A DNA stretch of 7,192 nt from Pseudomonadota bacterium (lineage in GTDB: Bacteria; SAR324; NAC60-12). Both the position numbers and the translations under genes were made by a program. The notes beneath the pieces were generated by a model. That model worked only from the letters and a program-made list of their open reading frames with translations. It was not told where the DNA came from and did no database searches. Positions 1-5,015 of this stretch are shown in pieces. Numbering within the stretch: the stretch's first letter is position 1; each line of letters opens with the position of its first letter. The DNA lies in the NCBI GenBank assembly GCA_014381795.1, contig JACNKY010000293.1:1-7192 (forward strand), written 5' to 3'.

Positions 1-342
1 CTTGGAGCCACGAGAGCAGTCAGTTATTATCGAGCATTACCATCCACTTAGTTCTAATCTTTGGAGTTTGTCTTAATATTTTGGAGAAGTCAACAATTCT
101 CCAAAACCACCGAAATTTCGACCAGCTTCTTTTGAGCTGATCTTGAAACAGAGCAACCGGTTGTGCCCATTCTTTGAGTACAATCAAGCCATTGGCAGTC
201 CTGCCTTGACCATACCTTCCAGCAGCACGTAGTTGATCATTGTCGGAGCGATTTTCTAGTAATCGCTGCTGTCCTTGATCTTGTGCAATGTCTCCTGATA
301 CTGTGCTATGGTACTTTAATTAATAATTTTCAAACAAAACCA
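1..342. other. Gene-free stretch downstream of the recombinase
   Basis: No recognisable gene, tRNA or CRISPR is seen here. The minus strand has an open frame of 99 codons (319 down to 23, TGA at 20-22), but its only ATG codons lie near its end. The next minus frame reads in a protein-like way, for example YQETLHKIKDSSDY and INYVLLEGMVKAGLP, but is broken by TAG, TGA and TAA codons. The stretch may be the remains of a decayed gene on the recombinase strand. No family was recognised, so this is only a description. Confidence 0.4.
79..106. repeat. Perfect stem-loop, 10-bp arms and 8-nt loop
   Basis: TTTTGGAGAA at 79-88 is the exact reverse complement of TTCTCCAAAA at 97-106, separated by GTCAACAA. 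Read on either strand there is no clear U-tract after the stem, and it lies about 240 bases past the recombinase stop. It is therefore not a convincing intrinsic terminator. It could be a protein-binding site or an RNA hairpin. Confidence 0.5.
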
Positions 343-2163
343 TTAGTTTAGATTCCGTTTAGCAGTAGTAACTTTTGATCTTCTGGGTGCGGCTTGAATC
401 AGTTGGGATAAAGACTTTAAATCATTTTTCAAATCTTTTAGTGAAGGTCGTGCATTCTGTTGAGCGGACTTTTCTTCAACGTGGTTTGCTACTTTGTTGT
501 CAACAACAATATTTTTCGAAGAGTATACTTCCCTTTGATGAATTTCAGTTGGTTTAAAGGCGGTATAATTCTGTTTAACCAATTGGCTAAGTTCAGGCGT
601 TTTAGTTTCTGACTCAGTTTCCTCAAGTTCTTCCTGTTGCACCGAATCCATATTTTTCTTGGCTATTTCTATATCACTGGATTCCTGTACTTTTACCGTA
701 GGCTGAACTCCTTCGTTTGATTCTGAATCCATGTTATCCGTGGCAATTACAACATCCGCAATTTCTGCACTTTCACCCATATCCGTGTAATCCGTTGCTA
801 TATCCATAGCAGTAACTTCTTCGGTTCCCTCCACATGAGTGTAATTAGAGGCTACAACAGTATCCGTAATTTCTTCTACAGACTCTGTATCAGCGTTTTC
901 TGTGTAATCAGTTGCAATTTCGATTGCCGGAACTTCTTCTGTTTCCTCCACATCTGTGTAATCAGTTGCAATTTCGATTGCCTGAACTTCTTCGGTTCCC
1001 TCAACATCATTGTAATCTGAGGCTATAACAGTTTTCGGAATTTCTGCTACAGGCTCTGTAGCAAAGGTTTCCGAGTTATCAGAGGCTATTTCAGTACCCG
1101 TAAAATCTACAGTCTGATCCAGCAAATGTGCATAACGTTGTGTCATCAACGGCGATTTCTGGGTCAATAGTGATTGCAGAGTTTCAAGGTCGACCTTTCC
1201 GCTGGAAACGAGCTTTGTTGCATAAACATGTCTCAAACCCTGCAGCAATCTGAAATCATCTGGAAGTCCTGCATTTTTCCTAATTCTTAGCAGCGGTCTT
1301 TTACATTCAGTACGTTTTTTTCCACCACGTCCGGGAAAAACAAACTTGCTTGAACCTTCGACATGAGCATGTTCCGCTAAAACTTTTTCAGCCATTTCAT
1401 TCAGTGGAATCGTTGGATGCTGAACGTTTTTTCCGGATCTGACTGTAATTATTTTGTTATAAAAATCAATATCACTCCAGCATAGTTCAAACAGCTCGCC
1501 ACGTCTCATACCGGTATAGAGGACCATGCGGACTAAATTACTGACCTGCAAATCCGGATCTTCTTCTAAAACCCGCATAAGCTTCTGTAATTGATCGTGC
1601 GTCAATTCTTCAGTTTTTTGATTTTCGACTTTCGGCATTTCAAGCTTAAAGCTCAGACCACGGCAGTAATTCTTCTTGACAGCAAAGTTGGCAAGACGCC
1701 GCAAAAGCTCCAGCACATGACGTACAGTTGCCGGTTTTAAGCCTTTATTTTGCAAATTGTGTCTGAAACGCTCTACATCGCCATGAGTTACTACTTCCGG
1801 AGCTATGTCAGCAAAATCCAGTTCAAGGTAGTTCTTGAACCGGTAAATGTCATTTTCACGGCCTTTCAGGTCAGGACGGAGACGCAGATACTTTTCAAAT
1901 ATTTTGGAAAATGTCCAGAGTTGGCTTGCATTCAAGTCACTGTCATGCTGAAATTTACGCTGCTGAAATTCAGTTCCAGCCATTCTTTCAGCCCGTAAAA
2001 GACAAGCGATTTCCGCGTCCCAGCCTTCATTACTGTGTCCTGCCTTTTCTTCAACACTTTTTCCATTGCGTTTGTAACGAATAAAAAAGGATTGATTTTC
2101 ATTAGCAAGTTTCACAAAATATACACCACTGAACTCAGTGCTGTGTCTGGTTTGTCTGGGCAT
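343..2163 (-). CDS. Tyrosine recombinase / phage-type integrase with acidic repeat tail
   Basis: Site-specific DNA recombinase of the lambda-integrase family, expected to cut and rejoin DNA through a tyrosine. Residues 1-70 resemble the small N-terminal DNA-binding domain of these integrases (SGVYFVKL, FFIRYKRNGKSVEEKAG). Residues 82-170 fit the SAM-like core-binding domain, and 185-350 the catalytic domain. The visible catalytic set is R220 (TGMRRGEL), probably K245, R311 (GLRHVYATKL) and nucleophile Y344 (TQRYAHL). The two usual histidine positions are Gln308 (QGLR) and Gln335 (LLTQKSP). Beyond residue 352 the protein continues for about 250 residues, whereas ordinary relatives stop soon after the tyrosine. 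Residues 359-515 are acidic repeats and the last 20 residues are basic. The ATG start is supported by CCGGAG six bases upstream on the minus strand (2170-2175). The gene is divergent from the kinase. It could still be active, or be a diverged copy with a new role. Confidence 0.9.
   Translation of the reverse strand: MPRQTRHSTEFSGVYFVKLANENQSFFIRYKRNGKSVEEKAGHSNEGWDAEIACLLRAERMAGTEFQQRKFQHDSDLNASQLWTFSKIFEKYLRLRPDLKGRENDIYRFKNYLELDFADIAPEVVTHGDVERFRHNLQNKGLKPATVRHVLELLRRLANFAVKKNYCRGLSFKLEMPKVENQKTEELTHDQLQKLMRVLEEDPDLQVSNLVRMVLYTGMRRGELFELCWSDIDFYNKIITVRSGKNVQHPTIPLNEMAEKVLAEHAHVEGSSKFVFPGRGGKKRTECKRPLLRIRKNAGLPDDFRLLQGLRHVYATKLVSSGKVDLETLQSLLTQKSPLMTQRYAHLLDQTVDFTGTEIASDNSETFATEPVAEIPKTVIASDYNDVEGTEEVQAIEIATDYTDVEETEEVPAIEIATDYTENADTESVEEITDTVVASNYTHVEGTEEVTAMDIATDYTDMGESAEIADVVIATDNMDSESNEGVQPTVKVQESSDIEIAKKNMDSVQQEELEETESETKTPELSQLVKQNYTAFKPTEIHQREVYSSKNIVVDNKVANHVEEKSAQQNARPSLKDLKNDLKSLSQLIQAAPRRSKVTTAKRNLN
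640..1089 (-). repeat. Tandem ~54-bp coding repeats in the recombinase tail
   Basis: The tail encodes about eight degenerate units starting at residues 359, 380, 398, 416, 437, 455, 473 and 500. The core is I-A-[ST]-[DN]-Y-x-[DE]-x-E-x-[TS]-E-E-V. Spacing is mostly 18 residues, with 21-22 and 27 as exceptions. Two neighbouring units (residues 380-415) are the most alike, for example IASDYNDVEGTEEV against IATDYTDVEETEEV, and their DNA is also close (around 905-1015). This suggests recent duplication by slippage or unequal exchange. The region is rich in Glu, Asp and Thr, and is probably extended or disordered. Confidence 0.85.
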
Positions 2164-2357
2164 TAAATACTCCGGAATTGATTAAAAAGTCTTACGTCAA
2201 AATTTATCCCCCCAACTCTTCCCCCATTATTTTATGGCAGAACTGAATTATTAAAGGTGATAATTAAGAGAATATGATTAAACAAGCCACTAAAATATAA
2301 GCATAATTTTAATTAAGGGTGCAATTTTCATGACATCATGTACGCCTGATTCACAAC

Positions 2358-2461
2358 CCCGAGCTCATGAATGAGATTTAATTTATAAACATGTTTATTA
2401 TTAGTTAGATAGCAATACGTTTCTGTTTAATTATTTTATTAACTCATTATTGTGACTCGGG
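2358..2461. repeat. Imperfect inverted repeat flanking the palindrome
   Basis: The left arm (2358-2375) begins CCCGAG and ends ATGAG. The right arm (2443-2461) begins CTCAT and ends CTCGGG. The six-base outer and five-base inner blocks are exact complements, while the 7-8 bases between them differ. The arms enclose about 67 AT-rich bases that include the 14-bp palindrome. This may be a paired operator, a remnant element, or chance. Confidence 0.3.
2385..2398. promoter_or_regulatory. Perfect palindrome, candidate operator
   Basis: ATAAACATGTTTAT is a perfect 14-bp inverted repeat about 180 bases upstream of the kinase ATG. Symmetric sites of this length are typical of dimeric repressors, and sugar-kinase operons are often controlled by such proteins. 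The sequence is AT-rich, so chance is a real alternative, and no regulator gene is present in the window. Confidence 0.3.
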
Positions 2462-2577
2462 CTGTAAGAAACTGTTAACTTTTCTGTCTTTTCATTTTCA
2501 TCGGCAAAGTTTAGCCTATTACGCTGACGATATTTTAAAAATAAACTTAATCATAATTTTTTGCAGGAAGGGAACTA

Positions 2578-3504
2578 ATGACAAAACCAATTTCGATTCT
2601 TGGAATTTTTGTGGCGGACCTTACATTTCGCACAGATCGGATGCCACTCAAAGGTGAAACCTTCATCGGAAACTCATTCAAAATTGGTCCCGGAGGAAAG
2701 GGTTCAAATCAGGCTGTAGCTAATCGTAGAGCGGGTGCTGAGACCATTTTCATTAGCAAAATAGGCAAAGACACATTCGGCGAAATGGCAATGAAGCTTT
2801 ATGCAGATGAAGGCATCAATGCAGAATATGTCTGGGAAATTGCTGATATGGCCACAGGAGCCGCTTCAATCGTAGTCAACGAAGAAACCAGTGAGAACGT
2901 GATTATTGTCGTTCCAGGAGCCGCAGACGCGATGGTACCGGACGATTTGGATGCGGCAGAGGCGGGAATTGCAAAATCTGCTTTTTTCATGGCATCCCTT
3001 GAAGTTCCGATTCCTGTCATGCAGCGAGGTCTGGAGGTAGCTAAAAGAAATGGAATACCCACAATTCTCAATCCGGCTCCAGCGGCTATTCTTCCTGATG
3101 AGGTTTACGGACTTTCCGACTATTTTACACCAAACGAAACCGAAGCGGCCATGCTGGCCGGAATTTCCGTGGAAACCGTTGAACACGCTGAAGCTGCGGC
3201 AAAAATATTTTTGGAACGTGGAGTTAAAACCGCGGTAATCACTCTTGGCGAACTTGGAGTTTATGTACGTAATGCGGAAATCAGTCAACATGTACCTTCA
3301 TTTGACATGGGCGAGCAAGTGCTAGATACTACGGGAGCTGGAGATGCTTTCAACGGCGGATTTGCCCATGCATTGGCAGAAGGAATGTCGCTGATAGAGG
3401 CCGTGCGTTTTGGATCGGCGACAGCCGCCATTTCAGTCACACGCCTTGGAACTGCTCCAGCAATGCCTTTTAACAACGAGATTCTGGACTTACTTAAAAA
3501 ATAA
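2578..3504 (+). CDS. rbsK: Ribokinase-family (PfkB) sugar kinase, possible deoxyribokinase
   Basis: Cytoplasmic ATP-dependent kinase that phosphorylates a pentose at O5. Its 308 residues match RbsK length. Family marks: D14 in the N-terminal sugar-binding strand (GIFVADL), the GGKGSNQA motif at 39-46, E142, NPAPA at 165-169, TPNETEA at 184-190, and the ATP/anion-hole motif DTTGAGDAFNGG at 250-261 with catalytic base D256. Where E. coli RbsK has Asn14 contacting ribose (GSINADH), this protein has Val12. From memory, Salmonella deoxyribokinase DeoK also has a non-polar residue (Met) there. With deoC and an aldehyde dehydrogenase downstream, deoxyribose is a likely substrate, though this is inferred. 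The start is well supported: AGGAAGGGA (2565-2573) lies just upstream of the ATG. The gene is probably the first of the catabolic cluster. Other PfkB sugar substrates cannot be excluded. Confidence 0.9.
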   Translation: MTKPISILGIFVADLTFRTDRMPLKGETFIGNSFKIGPGGKGSNQAVANRRAGAETIFISKIGKDTFGEMAMKLYADEGINAEYVWEIADMATGAASIVVNEETSENVIIVVPGAADAMVPDDLDAAEAGIAKSAFFMASLEVPIPVMQRGLEVAKRNGIPTILNPAPAAILPDEVYGLSDYFTPNETEAAMLAGISVETVEHAEAAAKIFLERGVKTAVITLGELGVYVRNAEISQHVPSFDMGEQVLDTTGAGDAFNGGFAHALAEGMSLIEAVRFGSATAAISVTRLGTAPAMPFNNEILDLLKK

Positions 3505-3506
3505 TT

Positions 3507-3680
3507 GGGAAAAATATACGCTATCAAGGCAAATTGTCAAAATCAGAGGAAGGTGTTGCTGTCTCTGGTACTGGATTGCCAGGATGTTGCTCATAAAGTG
3601 CAACAGAAGAAGCTTTGGAAAATATTCAAGATGCCATAACTGGCTATTTATAAGTTGTTGATGAGCTTACTAAAGTTTGA
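3507..3680 (+). pseudogene. hicB: Decayed hicB-like antitoxin gene
   Basis: One frame reads as the short HicB (UPF0150-like) antitoxin fold: KSEEGVAVSGTGLPGCCS, then a stop, then SATEEALENIQDAITGYL, a second stop, then VVDELTKV and TGA (3678-3680). The family pattern is a beta-strand with K-x-E-x-G-x-x-V, then LPGC-x-S-QG, then TEEEAL-x-N-I-x-x-AI-x-x-YL. The TAA at 3594-3596 sits where Gln is usual, and the TAA at 3651-3653 where Glu is usual; each is one base from CAA or GAA. The expected start codon before RYQGKL is ATA (3516-3518), so the start also seems lost. It begins 12 bases after the kinase stop. No hicA toxin gene is visible on either side. HicB normally neutralises the HicA mRNA-cleaving toxin; this copy cannot make a full protein under the standard code. 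Confidence 0.7.
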
Positions 3681-3707
3681 TGCAGCCGAATACGGTCCTA
3701 AATCCGT

Positions 3708-3785
3708 GTCATTTAGAGCGAAGCGATAAATATTGAAAAAGCGACCACTTATTATCATTAATATTATCCCTTCGCACGGAATGAC
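3708..3785. repeat. 78-bp imperfect inverted repeat (MITE/REP-like)
   Basis: Two 22-bp arms, 3708-3729 and 3764-3785, are inverted copies matching at 18 of 22 positions: GTCATT, four variable bases, GCGAAG, one variable base, GATAA. They flank a 34-base AT-rich centre. The outer end resembles a repeat I recall as scattered in several bacterial phyla (GTCATTCCGAGCGAAGCG). The size and terminal symmetry suggest a small non-autonomous mobile element or a transcribed hairpin. No clear target-site duplication is seen. Confidence 0.6.
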
Positions 3786-3854
3786 AATTAGTAGCTTTCA
3801 AACTTAAAACTAGATAATCAGACTCAACCATTGAAGAGTTTAAAAAACAAATTT

Positions 3855-3859
3855 AAGGA
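3855..3859 (+). promoter_or_regulatory. Ribosome binding site that fixes the TTG start of deoC
   Basis: AAGGA lies five bases upstream of TTG at 3865. The first in-frame ATG (residue 24) would remove the conserved N-terminal segment NPGISLNLDWLD, so the TTG is the preferred start. Confidence 0.7.
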
Positions 3860-3864
3860 TTATT

Positions 3865-4827
3865 TTGACTAACTCCACACATCCCAGAAATCCAGGTATC
3901 TCGTTAAACTTAGACTGGTTGGACAGCGTGCAGATGAACCGTAGCGCGCTTGAGAGACGTTGCGAAACCATGACGAAACGCCGCAGCATCAAAAAAGAAT
4001 GGCAGGCCGCATGGCTGCTGAAAAGTTTGCGTTGCATGGATCTCACCACACTTTCCAGCGATGACACTCCGGACCGTGTACGACGTCTTTGCGCTAAAGC
4101 ACGTCAGCCCTTGCGTCTAGAATTGATCGAAAGTTTGGGGTTGAAAACGCTAAAACCGCGAGTCGGTGCAGTCTGTGTTTATCATGCTTATGTTGAAACA
4201 GCAGTTGATGCTTTGAAAAAAACCGGAATTCCGGTGGCAGCGGTATCTACTGGATTTCCGCACGGATTGAATTCCATGCCTCGGAGAATTGAAGAAATAA
4301 AGGATTCCGTGGCAGCAGGAGCTGAGGAAATCGACATTGTCATTACACGCGCTCATGTGTTTTCCGGAAACTGGAAAGCGCTTTATGCTGAAATTTCCAC
4401 CTTCCGTAAAGCATGCGGTGATGCACATCTTAAAACTATTTTAGGAACAGGTGAACTGGGAACTTTCCGTAACGTAGCAAAAGCCAGTCTGGTCTGCATG
4501 ATGGCCGGTGCTGACTTCATCAAAACCTCCACTGGAAAAGAAAGTGTGAATGCGACTCTTCCAGTGAGTTTGGTCATGCTCCGGATGATTCGTGAATATT
4601 TTGAAAACACAGGATTTTACGTCGGCTTCAAGCCTGCTGGCGGAATCCGTACAGCCAAACAGTCACTGGATTGGCTGGTTATGATGAAGGAAGAACTGGG
4701 ACGGGAATGGCTTGAGCCAGACTTGTTCCGTTTTGGCGCCAGCGGTTTACTGACTGATATTGAACGCCAACTCGAGCACTTTGTTACCGGACGTTATTCA
4801 GCTTCACATCGACAACCCACAGCATGA
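3865..4827 (+). CDS. deoC: Deoxyribose-phosphate aldolase (eukaryote-type DERA)
   Basis: Class I aldolase that splits 2-deoxyribose-5-phosphate into glyceraldehyde-3-phosphate and acetaldehyde in the cytoplasm. The 320 residues are close to human DERA (about 318) and longer than E. coli DeoC (about 259). The extra N-terminal part, KKEWQAAWLLKSLRCMDLTT (residues 43-62), is nearly the same as in animal DERA as I recall it. Catalytic residues are visible: D157 (EEIDIVI), Schiff-base K220 (DFIKTSTGK) and K256 (GFKPAGGIR). RFGAS at 289-293 matches the phosphate-binding end of the barrel. The start is TTG with AAGGA five bases upstream. The gene ends in tandem TGA TGA codons. It lies between the sugar kinase and the aldehyde dehydrogenase, which supply its substrate and use its acetaldehyde. 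No catalytic residue is missing. Confidence 0.96.
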   Translation: MTNSTHPRNPGISLNLDWLDSVQMNRSALERRCETMTKRRSIKKEWQAAWLLKSLRCMDLTTLSSDDTPDRVRRLCAKARQPLRLELIESLGLKTLKPRVGAVCVYHAYVETAVDALKKTGIPVAAVSTGFPHGLNSMPRRIEEIKDSVAAGAEEIDIVITRAHVFSGNWKALYAEISTFRKACGDAHLKTILGTGELGTFRNVAKASLVCMMAGADFIKTSTGKESVNATLPVSLVMLRMIREYFENTGFYVGFKPAGGIRTAKQSLDWLVMMKEELGREWLEPDLFRFGASGLLTDIERQLEHFVTGRYSASHRQPTA

Positions 4828-4988
4828 TGAGTCATTCCAAAACAAATTGGGGAAATGCACCATTTACTGCAAAGATATGCTCAAGCAGTAGTGTGCACGT
4901 TGGAAATCCTTCTTGTAGCTACATGAGCAGAAACATTATGAAGAAAAATAGAACAGAGCTACTCTGGGCAAGCACTTTGAAAGTTTAA
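4824..4988 (+). CDS. Doubtful 54-codon ORF between deoC and the dehydrogenase
   Basis: An ATG overlaps the deoC stop (ATGA, 4824-4827) and opens a 54-codon frame ending at TAA 4986-4988, in the same frame as the dehydrogenase that starts 27 bases later. The product would be small and rich in Ser, Asn and Lys, starting MMSHSKTNWGN. There is no Shine-Dalgarno site, no membrane segment and no recognised family. The overlap would allow translational coupling. However, an alternative frame (4831-4977) also reads in a protein-like way with two TGA stops, so this may simply be degraded DNA. It is more likely not a gene than a gene. Confidence 0.2.
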   Translation: MMSHSKTNWGNAPFTAKICSSSSVHVGNPSCSYMSRNIMKKNRTELLWASTLKV

Positions 4989-5015
4989 ACTAAAATACTG
5001 AAAACTAAAATTTTA

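Larger units (their letters stand above)
2164..2577. promoter_or_regulatory. Divergent intergenic region between recombinase and kinase
   Basis: These 414 AT-rich bases must contain the start signals for both divergent genes. I could not pick a convincing -35/-10 pair for either. Visible structure: two C-tracts (six and five C) at about 2206-2226, which become G-runs in the recombinase leader; a perfect 14-bp palindrome at 2385-2398; and an imperfect inverted repeat with arms at 2358-2375 and 2443-2461. A 14-codon ORF (2330-2374) preceded by AAGGG is too short to call a gene. The strong ribosome site AGGAAGGGA (2565-2573) belongs to the kinase. Confidence 0.5.
3505..3864. other. Kinase-deoC gap filled with relic DNA
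   Basis: This 360-base gap holds the hicB-like relic (3507-3680), then the 78-bp inverted repeat (3708-3785), then an AT-rich stretch leading to the deoC ribosome site. TAGATAAT at 3811-3818 resembles a -10 element but has no good -35 partner. The gap is long for one operon, so deoC may have its own promoter. No intrinsic terminator with a T-tract is seen after the kinase. Confidence 0.5.

Noticed and set aside
1..60. tRNA fragment as an integration site (GTGGCTCCA-like end on the minus strand)
   Set aside because: No T-arm motif, anticodon arm or matching acceptor strand could be found.
79..106. Intrinsic terminator for the recombinase
   Set aside because: The stem is perfect but is AT-rich at its base, has no U-tract, and lies about 240 bases beyond the stop codon.
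835..1020. Plus-strand ORF with repeated VISCNFDC
   Set aside because: It is the reverse-strand shadow of the recombinase repeats; the repetition comes from the minus-strand coding sequence.
640..1089. CRISPR array
   Set aside because: The repeats are degenerate, contiguous, in frame and inside a protein gene, without unique spacers.
2330..2374. 14-codon ORF with an AAGGG upstream, possible leader peptide
   Set aside because: It has no run of codons for a regulated amino acid, no attenuator hairpin follows, and it is 200 bases from the kinase.
3507..3680. Reassigned TAA codons making the hicB-like gene functional
   Set aside because: The kinase in the same window ends in TAA and no other gene contains an in-frame TAA, so the standard code applies and decay is the simpler reading.
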